A stretch of 64,000 bases of DNA from DSVQ01 sp964484765 (lineage in GTDB: Bacteria; Planctomycetota; Planctomycetia; Planctomycetales; Planctomycetaceae): assembly GCA_964484765.1 (NCBI GenBank), contig CAZAGI010000025.1, positions 24,724 through 88,723 on the forward strand, in the 5' to 3' direction. The position numbers were made by a program, and so were the translations under genes. Below are positions 48,049 to 56,117 of the stretch, in pieces (position 1 is the stretch's first letter; each line of letters opens with the position of its first letter). The notes under the pieces were generated by a model, which was given only the letters and a program-made list of their open reading frames with translations, had not been told where the DNA came from and made no database searches.

Positions 48049-48639
48049 ATGTCATCCGATGCTGATCGTCCTCTTTCCACTGATGTTCAGGCGCTGGTGC
48101 AATTGCTGCGCGACCACAGCGATTCGGAATACGGCGGCGAGGTCGTCAATCAGGGCGAGCATGCTCTGCAAGCCGCATGGCTGGCGGAGCAAGCCGGGGC
48201 CTCGGCCGAATTGATCACGGCGGCGTTGTTGCACGACATCGGTCACCTGCTGCATCATTTGCCAGATGACGCGCCAGATCGCGGAATCGATGATCATCAC
48301 GAAGTGATCGCGGCCCGTCGGCTCCAGAAACTCTTCGGTCCGGAAGTGGTGGAACCGGTCCGCATGCATGTGGCTGCCAAACGCTATTTGTGTGCGGTGG
48401 AACCGGGCTATTGGGAAAGTCTCAGCGAGCCATCACAGGTGAGCTTGAAACTTCAAGGCGGCCCGATGTCGCCCGAGGAAGCCCGCGCGTTCCGTAACCA
48501 TCCACAATGCGACGCCGCGGTCGCCGTACGACGGTGGGATGATCTTGCCAAGGCGGCCGGGTTGTCGACGCCGACGCTGGATCATTTCGTGCCCTACATC
48601 GTGACTGCGGCGCAATCGACGGTCGGAGCGAGCGCGTAA
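48049..48639 (+). CDS. PhnZ-like HD-domain mixed-valent di-iron oxygenase (phosphonate C-P cleavage)
   Basis: The 196-residue cytoplasmic HD protein shows the metal-ligand spacing of PhnZ. H38, H62-D63 ('LLHDIGH'), H84 ('DDHHE'), H107 and D164/165 lie at distances equal or within one or two residues of those I recall for PhnZ (H34, H58-D59, H80, H104, D161). PhnZ's substrate-loop pair Tyr24/Glu27 is matched by Y28-x-x-E31. PhnZ uses O2 to cleave 1-hydroxy-2-aminoethylphosphonate to glycine and phosphate; TmpB-type relatives act on the trimethyl compound. The hydroxylating partner PhnY/TmpA is not in the window. The start ATG at 48049 is preferred over an upstream GTG. The stop and the next start share the A of TAATG, so the genes are coupled. 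Confidence 0.88.
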   Translation: MSSDADRPLSTDVQALVQLLRDHSDSEYGGEVVNQGEHALQAAWLAEQAGASAELITAALLHDIGHLLHHLPDDAPDRGIDDHHEVIAARRLQKLFGPEVVEPVRMHVAAKRYLCAVEPGYWESLSEPSQVSLKLQGGPMSPEEARAFRNHPQCDAAVAVRRWDDLAKAAGLSTPTLDHFVPYIVTAAQSTVGASA

Positions 48640-49760
48640 TGGATGTCGGGATTGTCGGGGCAGGAATTGTCGGTTTGGCCTATGCGTGGTCGGCAGCGGA
48701 GCGCGGTCATCGTGTGACCGTGTTCGAGCGCTCCGCGCGGGCCAGCGGAGCATCGATCCGCAACTTCGGCATGGTGTGGCCGATCGGTCAACCGGCGGGC
48801 GAACTGTATCAGATCGCGCGGCAAAGCCGGCAGCGCTGGTTGCGTCTCGCTTCGGCAGCGAGGATCTGGATTGCACCACACGGCTCCCTGCATGTGGCGC
48901 ATCAGGATGACGAATGGGCCGTCTTGCAGGAGTTCCACGCGCTCGCTTCGCCGCTGGGTGTCGAATGTGGCTTGCTCACCGCCGCGGAAGTGCTGGCGCG
49001 CACGCCAGCGGCGAACCCGGCGAATCTGCGTGGTGGGCTCTACAGTCCGCACGAAGCCGGCGTCAACCCGCCGGCGGCGATTCGGGCCATTCCCGATTGG
49101 CTGGCATCAGAATTTGCGGTCAACTTTCGATTTAACGAGACGGTTACACAGGCAGAACCGGGGCGGCTACAGACATCTGATGGAAACACGACAAAATTCG
49201 ATCGCATCATCGTCTGCGGCGGCGCGGACTTCGCCACACTCTTCCCAGACGTTCTTGCCACATCGGGATTGAAGCGCTGCAAGCTTCAGATGCTCAAAAC
49301 TCGACCGCAAACGCAGGGATGGCGTCCCGGCATGCACCTCGCCAGCGGACTGACATTGCGGCATTACCGCAATTTTGAAATCTGCCCGAGTCTCCCGCGG
49401 TTGAAACATCGAATCGCTGCGGAATCGCCGGAACTGGATCGGTACGGCATTCATGTCATGATGTCGCAGGATGAAACCGGCAGCGTGATCCTCGGCGATT
49501 CTCATGAATATGATGACGACATCGAGCCGTTTGACAATGTCTTGATCGATGAACTCATGCTCCGCGAGTTGCGGAAGGTTTTTTCACTTTCCGAGTGGAC
49601 GATCGCCGCGCGTTGGCATGGTGTGTACGCCAAGCATCCCGATGCTCCCTTGTTTGCCGCGGAGCCGTTGCCCGGCGTGTTCGTCCGCACGGGAACCGGT
49701 GGGGCGGGGATGACCATGTCGTTTGGTCTGGCCGAGCGTGATTGGGAGCAATGGTCGTGA
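48639..49760 (+). CDS. FAD-dependent oxidoreductase of the phosphonate-associated type
   Basis: The 373-residue product begins with an FAD-binding Rossmann motif ('VGIVGAGIVGLAYA', then 'VFERS', then 'ASIRNFGMVWP') and ends with the DAO-type 'RTGTGGAGMTMSFGLAE'. This is the family annotated as FAD-dependent oxidoreductase TIGR03364, which recurs next to phosphonatase genes. Members have been reported to oxidise N-alkylated or free 2-aminoethylphosphonate to phosphonoacetaldehyde, replacing the PhnW aminotransferase. Its product would feed PhnX, encoded next with a 10-bp overlap. The substrate here is inferred from context. It is preceded and followed by overlapping genes, so tight co-expression is expected. 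Confidence 0.9.
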   Translation: MDVGIVGAGIVGLAYAWSAAERGHRVTVFERSARASGASIRNFGMVWPIGQPAGELYQIARQSRQRWLRLASAARIWIAPHGSLHVAHQDDEWAVLQEFHALASPLGVECGLLTAAEVLARTPAANPANLRGGLYSPHEAGVNPPAAIRAIPDWLASEFAVNFRFNETVTQAEPGRLQTSDGNTTKFDRIIVCGGADFATLFPDVLATSGLKRCKLQMLKTRPQTQGWRPGMHLASGLTLRHYRNFEICPSLPRLKHRIAAESPELDRYGIHVMMSQDETGSVILGDSHEYDDDIEPFDNVLIDELMLRELRKVFSLSEWTIAARWHGVYAKHPDAPLFAAEPLPGVFVRTGTGGAGMTMSFGLAERDWEQWS

Positions 49761-50554
49761 TTCAACCGCAATTTCCGTTCAAAGCCGTGCTCCTCGATTG
49801 GGCTGGGACCACCGTTGACTATGGCAGCCGCGCGCCGACGGAAGTCTTCATCGAGATTTTTCGGCGGCGCGACATCGCCATCACGGTTGCAGAAGCCCGC
49901 GAGCCAATGGGGCGTGCCAAACGGGATCATATCGCGACGATTGCGGCCATGCCGCGCGTGAATCAACTCTGGCAGCAACGGTATGGGCGATCCCCCACCG
50001 CTGCAGATATTGATGTGATTTATGAAGAGTTCCTACCTCTGCAGAAAGAAACGCTGGCGCGGATGGGATCGGAGGTCATTCCCGGCGTCCCGGAAGCCGT
50101 GGCTGAATTGCGACGGATGGGGCTGAAGATCGGTTCCTCGACCGGATACACGCGCGAATTGATGGAGATCGTGGCCCCGCGCGCCGCCCAAGGCGGCTAT
50201 GCGCCGGATGAGATTCTTTGTCCCGATGATGTTCCCGCGGGTCGCCCGGCTCCGTGGTTAAATTTTCTCGCCTGCCAGCGTATGGACGTGTATCCCCCCG
50301 CCTCCGTCCTGGTCGTCGATGACACTCCGGTGGGCATCAAAGCCGGTCTGAATGCCGGGATGATCACGGTGGCCATCACGCAGACGGGCAACAGCCTGGG
50401 CCTGTCAGAAGCTGAAGTCGCACGGCTTTCAGTGGCTGAATTGCATCAGCGGATCGATGGAATCGCCGCGGAATTCCGTCAACTCGGCGCGCACTTCACG
50501 CTGCCCGGCGTGGCACAATTACCTCAGCTCGTGCGCGAGTTAACCGTGAGTTGA
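49751..50554 (+). CDS. phnX: Phosphonoacetaldehyde hydrolase (phosphonatase)
   Basis: The 267-residue HAD-superfamily enzyme has the PhnX-specific motif 'LLDWAGTTVDYGSRAP' with nucleophile D16, the Schiff-base lysine K57 in 'MGRAKRDHI', and the C-terminal acidic motif 'VVDDTPVGIKAGLNAGM'. It hydrolyses phosphonoacetaldehyde to acetaldehyde and phosphate. The ATG at 49751 overlaps the upstream FAD oxidoreductase gene by 10 bp. No phnW is present, so the aldehyde is presumably supplied by the FAD oxidoreductase. Its 3' end overlaps the convergent histidine kinase gene by 15 bp. Acetaldehyde could be handled by the alcohol dehydrogenase of the same island. Confidence 0.96.
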   Translation: MVVIQPQFPFKAVLLDWAGTTVDYGSRAPTEVFIEIFRRRDIAITVAEAREPMGRAKRDHIATIAAMPRVNQLWQQRYGRSPTAADIDVIYEEFLPLQKETLARMGSEVIPGVPEAVAELRRMGLKIGSSTGYTRELMEIVAPRAAQGGYAPDEILCPDDVPAGRPAPWLNFLACQRMDVYPPASVLVVDDTPVGIKAGLNAGMITVAITQTGNSLGLSEAEVARLSVAELHQRIDGIAAEFRQLGAHFTLPGVAQLPQLVRELTVS

Positions 50555-52675
50555 CGTTGCAGGCAGTGCTTTCAACAACATGCTCAGACAACCGCGACAG
50601 CCGGGAAGAAGCTCCCTGGCGTCGGCGAGTCGATCATCGCGACACGCCGTTTCAATCTCTTCCGCGGCTTGAACCAACGGCATCGCCGCCAGATTGAACG
50701 CCGTTCCTTTCAACGAATGAGCGAGTCGCCGAGCGGTGACGATGTCGCCTGCTGCCAGCGACTCGGCAAGCTCTTCCATCCAACCAGGGCAAATATTTCG
50801 GGATAGGTCCATGATTTCGATCAATAGTTCCGTGTCTCCACCGACACGATCCAAGGCCGTGACATGATCAAACGGCGGGAGCGCGGCAGTCGGTGTCGTC
50901 GGCAGAACAACGGACGTTTCAACGGCGGGCGAATCCACGGCGACACGATGTTCTCCGGTGGCAACGGACGAACGGAGCTTGGACAGCAGGTCGCGTCGAT
51001 TGATAGGCTTCGCCGAATAGTCGCTGCATCCGGCAGACAGGCAACGATCACGATCGCCCGTCATGGCATTGGCGGTGAGGGCAATGATGGGTCCCGTCCA
51101 TCCCAGGGAGCGGAGCTTCCGGGCGGCGGTGAACCCGTCCATGATGGGCATCTGCATATCCATCAGGATCACATCGAAGCCGCTCCCGGTTTGTCTGGAT
51201 TCCTGCGCGCGTGTGACCGCTTCGGAGCCGTTCTCCGCGATCACCACTTCTGCGCCCAGCCGTCGGAGCCAACGACCGATCAGGATTTGATTATCGGGAC
51301 CGTCTTCCGCCAGCAGGATCCGCAGTTGCAGTTGGTCGCTCTCGCGCAGGTCGCCGTCATCCGCAACGGCCGCGAGTGCTTCCGTCGGCCCGACAAGCGA
51401 CTCGATGCCGTGCAGCGGGCCGGTTTCCACGCGAACGGTGAAGCAACTGCCAGTTCCAGGACGGCTGTTGACGGAAATGTCGCCCCCCAGGAGTCGCGCT
51501 AGTCTCCGGCTGATCGTCAGCCCCAGGCCGGTTCCGCCGAACCGGCGGGCCATGGAGCTATCCGCCTGCGTGAACGGCTGAAACAACCGGCTCATCTGCT
51601 GTTCGGTCATTCCCAGACCCGTATCGGTCACATCGCAGCGCAACAGAGGACGATCGCTCTCCGCGTCTTCGATCGAGACGGCAAGTTCCACTCGTCCCGT
51701 CGTCGTGAATTTGATTGCATTGCCGAGCAGATTGGTGAGAATCTGACGCAATCGCGTCGGATCGCCCGTGATTTGCACAGGCATGCGATCCGCAAACCGC
51801 AAAGTCAACGGCAAGCCTTTGGCATCGGCCTTGACCCGCAAGATTGAAACGACGTCGGTGCAGAGTTCGACCGGCGCAAACGGCAACCGCTCGATCTCCA
51901 TGCGACCCGCTTCAATTTTTGAGAGGTCCAAGATGTCATTGATGAGCTGGAGCAAGTGCCCGCCGTTGCGCACGATCGTTCGTGCAGCGTTGATGCGTTC
52001 CTGTTCCGGGAGCTCGGGCACGAGCAGCTCCTCGGCAAACCCCAGGATGGCCGTTAGCGGAGTGCGGATTTCGTGGCTCATGTTCGCGAGGAAAACGCTT
52101 TTAGATGCATTCGCGTCTTCTGCACGCTGCATTTGCTCATGGACTTTGATATTCGCCAGTGACAGCATGCGCGATTGAGCGAGCAGCAGCGCATGGATAT
52201 CGAGCAAGCCGTATCGTCCATCGGGGAAGGCAACGACCACTGGATCGTAAACCGACGTAATCACACGACCTAATGCCGCACTGGCGGCCTGTTCGATGCT
52301 GGTCGTTGCGGGCAGAATCAAGGTCTCCAGCCGCACGGACTCCAACAGCAACTGCACCGGACGCTTGAGATAGAGTTCGAGTCCGAATGGCCGGCTCAAC
52401 TGTTCCAGCATCCGATCGCGCGACAGCACACCGAGCACGACTTTTTCGTGACAGATGATGACGCCCGGAAGATCCGGTTCGCTGTCGAGGGTGTGGCTGA
52501 TCTGAAAGGTGGGCGCCGTGGCGGGGAACGTGCGGTCATGCGTGGGCAGATCACCAATCGAGGCGTTCGAGCGCAGCTCGGCAATGATTTCCGCAGTGCG
52601 ATGAGGTGACGGCGTTGGCACGAAATCGGGATCCGTCCGTGGATCAACGACATCACTCGGCATGTAAGGTTTCAT
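50540..52675 (-). CDS. Soluble hybrid histidine kinase with CBS-like sensor, receiver and Hpt
   Basis: Of 711 residues, ~25-165 look like a CBS-pair module ('GVIICHEKVVLGVLSRDRMLE', in part; 'LELYLKRPVQLLL'; 'VVVAFPDGRYGLLDIHALL'), which in other proteins binds adenosine nucleotides. HisKA follows with H201 ('MSHEIRTPL'), then HATPase_c (~295-415, 'NAIKFT', 'DTGLGM', 'GTGLGL'). A receiver with D506 ('MDMQMP') and a C-terminal Hpt domain with H653 ('AHSLKGTAF') complete an internal four-step phosphorelay. There is no membrane segment. The start overlaps the upstream STAS gene by 23 bp, and the response regulator-HATPase gene lies further upstream, so all three probably form one pathway. The final output is not visible. 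Confidence 0.92.
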   Translation of the reverse strand: MKPYMPSDVVDPRTDPDFVPTPSPHRTAEIIAELRSNASIGDLPTHDRTFPATAPTFQISHTLDSEPDLPGVIICHEKVVLGVLSRDRMLEQLSRPFGLELYLKRPVQLLLESVRLETLILPATTSIEQAASAALGRVITSVYDPVVVAFPDGRYGLLDIHALLLAQSRMLSLANIKVHEQMQRAEDANASKSVFLANMSHEIRTPLTAILGFAEELLVPELPEQERINAARTIVRNGGHLLQLINDILDLSKIEAGRMEIERLPFAPVELCTDVVSILRVKADAKGLPLTLRFADRMPVQITGDPTRLRQILTNLLGNAIKFTTTGRVELAVSIEDAESDRPLLRCDVTDTGLGMTEQQMSRLFQPFTQADSSMARRFGGTGLGLTISRRLARLLGGDISVNSRPGTGSCFTVRVETGPLHGIESLVGPTEALAAVADDGDLRESDQLQLRILLAEDGPDNQILIGRWLRRLGAEVVIAENGSEAVTRAQESRQTGSGFDVILMDMQMPIMDGFTAARKLRSLGWTGPIIALTANAMTGDRDRCLSAGCSDYSAKPINRRDLLSKLRSSVATGEHRVAVDSPAVETSVVLPTTPTAALPPFDHVTALDRVGGDTELLIEIMDLSRNICPGWMEELAESLAAGDIVTARRLAHSLKGTAFNLAAMPLVQAAEEIETACRDDRLADARELLPGCRGCLSMLLKALPATSTHG

Positions 52676-53510
52676 CGTCTTGACTTTCCGCAGCAGGCAG
52701 GTCGCCAGCCAGCGACGGCGGTAAGGACCTGGAGCGATTCAACATGATCCTCAGCTGTCGAGTCACGTGTCGGACGTCGGCAAATTTGGCTGGTGCGTCT
52801 TCGCCACGCGCCTCCGCGGCACTCAACCAGAGACGGGCGGCATGTAAGACGGCGCGTTCCTTCGAGTCTAATTCCCGTCTACGTGACTGCTGAAGGAGAT
52901 CGGCGAGCATCGGACGAAGTTTTTCTTGAACATCGGCTTGCAACCAGGCCATTTCTTCTGGTGTCGCCACCTGGCGCTGCCGGTCATATTTTTCCCACAG
53001 GTCGACAAGCTGACCGGCATAAATGACTCCGCGGTCTTGCCGGGGAAGCAGCAGAAATGTGAAGATCACGAGGCTGGTCGCGACGAGGGCCATCGCCGCG
53101 CCGCGATACTTCCAGAGTCGTTGCGACCAGGGAATTCGCGCGACGGACTGCAGCGCCGCCGCGGTTGTCGGAAAGGTCTCCCATAATGCGTTCAGCTGCA
53201 TCATGTCGAGTACGACCTTCAGGTCATCCGAAGCTTCGCACAACCCGATTCGCCCGCCGCGCCCCTTCACGATTAGACCGAGTTCCAGCAGTTCTCCCAA
53301 CACGCGTGATCCGAAATAGCGCTCCGTGCTGAGATCGATCAGCAGATGTCGCACACGGGGATCGTCGATGAGCTTGCGAATCGTGCCATTTTCCTGACGA
53401 AGCTGCCCGACGCTGAAACCGATCGAATCGCCGCGCGGTCGGATGACGAGCGTATTGCCGTACACTTCGTGGGCGTATAACCGACCGGTCGTATCGGCGG
53501 AGTAGTCCAT
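52653..53510 (-). CDS. STAS-domain protein with a membrane segment
   Basis: The first ~125 residues of this 285-residue protein resemble an anti-sigma-factor-antagonist STAS domain. The strand 'LLIDLSTERYFGSRVLGEL' carries Ser68 at the place of the phosphorylated serine of SpoIIAA. A transmembrane helix follows at ~138-156 and then a helical, charged C-terminal region of ~125 residues. STAS proteins are switched by Ser/Thr phosphorylation from RsbW-type kinases. The neighbouring response regulator (upstream gene) carries an RsbW-type HATPase domain, which makes a partner switch plausible. Anchoring of a STAS domain to the membrane is uncommon. It overlaps the hybrid histidine kinase gene by 23 bp. 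Confidence 0.8.
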   Translation of the reverse strand: MDYSADTTGRLYAHEVYGNTLVIRPRGDSIGFSVGQLRQENGTIRKLIDDPRVRHLLIDLSTERYFGSRVLGELLELGLIVKGRGGRIGLCEASDDLKVVLDMMQLNALWETFPTTAAALQSVARIPWSQRLWKYRGAAMALVATSLVIFTFLLLPRQDRGVIYAGQLVDLWEKYDRQRQVATPEEMAWLQADVQEKLRPMLADLLQQSRRRELDSKERAVLHAARLWLSAAEARGEDAPAKFADVRHVTRQLRIMLNRSRSLPPSLAGDLPAAESQDDETLHAE

Positions 53511-53588
53511 GCGTCACGCTGGTTTCAATTGAGAGTTGCCGAGTGAAAGTCGCGGTGTCGAGATTCAGCTGGATTCAACGATTACGGA

Positions 53589-54491
53589 TCATGTCGTTGC
53601 GGCCGCTTTGGAAGAATGTTTGACCATCGTCACCGTGCTTCCAGAGTCATTAAAGCGAACTTCGTCCATGAAGCTGCGAATGAGGAACAAGCCGCGACCG
53701 TGGTTTCGTTCCAGGGCGCGCGGATCCGTCGGATCGGGCAATTGCGACGTATCGAAACCGTTCCCGTCATCGCTCACGGAAATGATGGCATGTCCACGAG
53801 AAAAGCGCGCCGAAATGCGAATGCGACGGTCTTGATACGGAGTCCGCTGGCTGCGTTGTTCGGCCACTTCGTAATACCGTTCCGACGATTCGTCGCGCAG
53901 GGCCGAAGGGACTTCCAGATTTCCGTGAAAGTAGGCGTTCATCAAGGCTTCCGCCACTGCGATGCCGATGCGAACTTCCTCGGCAGGAGCGCAGACATCC
54001 ATGCCCCGTAAGTTTTGCATCAGATACGCTGCGACGCCGGTGATCAACGACAGATCGTTTTCGACAACCAGCGCTGTTTCCCAACGCTGTTGGCGCTGCT
54101 GAACAAGCGATTGCGTCCGCCGCTCGCCGGCAAGTTCCAGTACGTGCTTCGTGATATCGCACAGATCCTGTGAAAGCCGTCGCTTCGATACGTAACTGGA
54201 AGCACCGGCAGTAATCGCCTGCACGGCGACCTGCTCACTCCCCGCTGCCGTCATCAGAATGACAGGAATCAGCGGGTAGCGCTCCCGCATCTGCGCCACA
54301 AGTTCCAGCCCATTCATCTGGGGCATATTCAGATCGGTCAGAACGAGATTCGGCTCAGCCTGGACCACTTTCTCGAGCGCTTCCGTTCCGTTCTTGGCGA
54401 AAATGAGCTCGACTTGCATATGCTTGGACAAGAGGCCACCAACGAGTCGCTGGTCGATGACGTTGTCGTCGACAATTAGGATCCGCGCCAT
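53589..54491 (-). CDS. Response regulator with RsbW/SpoIIAB-type HATPase output
   Basis: The product has 300 residues starting at the ATG at 54491 ('MARILIVDD'); the frame continues upstream without a sensible start. Residues 1-120 are a receiver with phospho-acceptor D53 ('LVLTDLNMP') and conserved lysine in 'VSKR'. Residues ~140-295 are an HATPase_c domain of the anti-sigma/serine-kinase type: 'GIAVAEALMNAYFHGNLEV', 'SVSDDGNGFD', 'GRGLFLIRSFMDEV'. The fusion couples phosphorylation of the receiver to a serine kinase that would act on a STAS partner, most simply the one encoded next. It is the first gene of the three-gene minus-strand cluster. Confidence 0.92.
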   Translation of the reverse strand: MARILIVDDNVIDQRLVGGLLSKHMQVELIFAKNGTEALEKVVQAEPNLVLTDLNMPQMNGLELVAQMRERYPLIPVILMTAAGSEQVAVQAITAGASSYVSKRRLSQDLCDITKHVLELAGERRTQSLVQQRQQRWETALVVENDLSLITGVAAYLMQNLRGMDVCAPAEEVRIGIAVAEALMNAYFHGNLEVPSALRDESSERYYEVAEQRSQRTPYQDRRIRISARFSRGHAIISVSDDGNGFDTSQLPDPTDPRALERNHGRGLFLIRSFMDEVRFNDSGSTVTMVKHSSKAAATT

Positions 54492-55028
54492 GGCGATTCT
54501 CACTGATCTAGCGGCGAGGAGACGTCGGACACCGCTGTATTTTGTAGCGGAAGATCGTGAGGATTGTGCGAAGAAAGCTTCAAAGAATGGTCTCCCGCAC
54601 GCCAACCGATCGCTCGCCTTCGGTCGGTTCCCAGATGTTCAATCACCTTGAACGGTACGCAGGGCGAAGTGACGCAACTCTCCACGTGGTTGATGTTAGC
54701 GATCAGATTCGGTTTCCCAGGATCAGTGTCCACGCCGAAAATCACGACTAAGAAGTCATCAATTTGACGCGCCCACTTGCACCGACTAAAACCATCGTCC
54801 GGGTTGTGAAAGGTGATGATTTCCCGACCGGTCGCGACTGCCAGAATTCTTTCCACTGCAGGTTGGTCCTGAAACGTGGGACATGGTCTGTCGCTCGCGA
54901 TCTGACCCCGTACTCGACACGCAATTCCAACTCTTTTATTGTGTGCACGCACAGACGCATCAACGATGAGTGTTGCGTCGTTCGATTGGTTGTTGCGGAA
55001 GAGCAACTTACTTTTCCGGAGAAACGGG
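54492..55028. other. Divergent intergenic region (537 bp)
   Basis: The stretch lies between the minus-strand response-regulator gene and the plus-strand Gfo/Idh/MocA gene. Long frames on both strands cross it but lack ribosome sites and domains. GGAGA 8 bases before 55029 is a good ribosome site for the dehydrogenase. No repeat or clear promoter could be defined. Confidence 0.4.
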
Positions 55029-56117
55029 ATGCCGCCGATTGGAGTGGGGATGATCGGCAGTGGATTCATGGGGCTGACCTACAGCGAGGTGATTGCCCGG
55101 CACGCGCAGGGATGCCAGCTCGTGGCAATTGCCAGTGGGCGAAATGCAAACTCGCTGGCACAGGATTATGGCGTCGTTGCGGAAGCTTCGGTCGACGCCT
55201 TGCTGGCTCGCGACGACATCCATGCTGTGGTGCTGGCAACGCCCGACTTGAGCCGGCTGGAACTCACGCAAAAAGCGGCTGCGGCCGGGAAGCACGTGCT
55301 CGCCGAGAAGCCGATGGCTCCGACGGTTGCCGAATGTGATGCGATGATCGCCGCCTGCGCTGCGGCCAAAGTGAATCTCGCGGTGGTCAAAACCGAGCGT
55401 TACCGCAAGATCACTCGCAAGGCGAAAGAGTTAATCGACTCTGGCGCGCTCGGTCCCCTGCAGATGTTGCGCACCGTGTCCGCCTTTCCATTGCCGCTGT
55501 CGCGACAACTCTTCGAGGAACGGGCGTGGATGTCCGATCCGCGAGGCGGCGGTCTGTTCATGGGGATGGCGTCGCACAACACGGATTTCCTCCGCTGGCT
55601 CACTGGTCGGAATGCGGTCAAGGTTTTCGCCCATGCGACCACTTACACCGACATTCCGGGACCGCCTTTATCGGTGATGGCGCAGATCGTGTTTGAAGAC
55701 AACATCATGGCTCACATGTGGATCACCGGCGAATTGCCTAATCCCAGCCTTCCCAGCAGTGAAGTCCGCTTTCAGATTTTCGGGCGCGACGGCATGATCG
55801 ATCTCGAAAACTTCGAATACCTCGATGTCACGCAGAATGAAAAGTGGGAGCGGGTCTACACTCCCGAGCGGTTCGATTATCTGAAGGAACCCAAGTCGCC
55901 GATTCGATTGTTCCCGCACATCGGTGTGATCCAGGATTTCATCGACAGCATCCGCGAGCAACGGCCGCCGCGCGTCGGAGGGACCGAAGGCCGAGCTGCC
56001 GTGGAGTTGTGTGAAGCCTGTCTGATCTCGGCTCGAACCGGGGAAGCCGTGACATTGCCGTTGTCGTCTTCGACAATTCGCAAGTCATCGCGATCGGTTC
56101 TCAGGGGAGTGGAATGA
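55029..56117 (+). CDS. Gfo/Idh/MocA-family oxidoreductase
   Basis: The 362-residue product starts at the ATG at 55029, which has GGAGA upstream; frame open further upstream is not used. The N-terminal Rossmann fold is clear ('GVGMIGSGFMGLTYSEVI', 'VVLATPDLSR', 'HVLAEKPMA' with the conserved catalytic-type E-K-P). The C-terminal alpha/beta domain carries 'DPRGGGLFMGMASHNTDFLRWLTG', seen in two stretches. These enzymes use NAD(P) to oxidise or reduce sugars, inositols or sugar acids. The gene overlaps the following MFS gene by 4 bp (ATGA), and a sialidase-like gene follows, suggesting uptake and catabolism of one carbohydrate. The substrate is not predictable. Confidence 0.92.
   Translation: MPPIGVGMIGSGFMGLTYSEVIARHAQGCQLVAIASGRNANSLAQDYGVVAEASVDALLARDDIHAVVLATPDLSRLELTQKAAAAGKHVLAEKPMAPTVAECDAMIAACAAAKVNLAVVKTERYRKITRKAKELIDSGALGPLQMLRTVSAFPLPLSRQLFEERAWMSDPRGGGLFMGMASHNTDFLRWLTGRNAVKVFAHATTYTDIPGPPLSVMAQIVFEDNIMAHMWITGELPNPSLPSSEVRFQIFGRDGMIDLENFEYLDVTQNEKWERVYTPERFDYLKEPKSPIRLFPHIGVIQDFIDSIREQRPPRVGGTEGRAAVELCEACLISARTGEAVTLPLSSSTIRKSSRSVLRGVE

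Noticed and set aside
54500..55069. 189-codon minus-strand frame in the 54.5-55.0 kb gap
   Set aside because: It covers the ribosome site and start of the Gfo/Idh/MocA gene, lacks its own ribosome site, and matches no domain I know.
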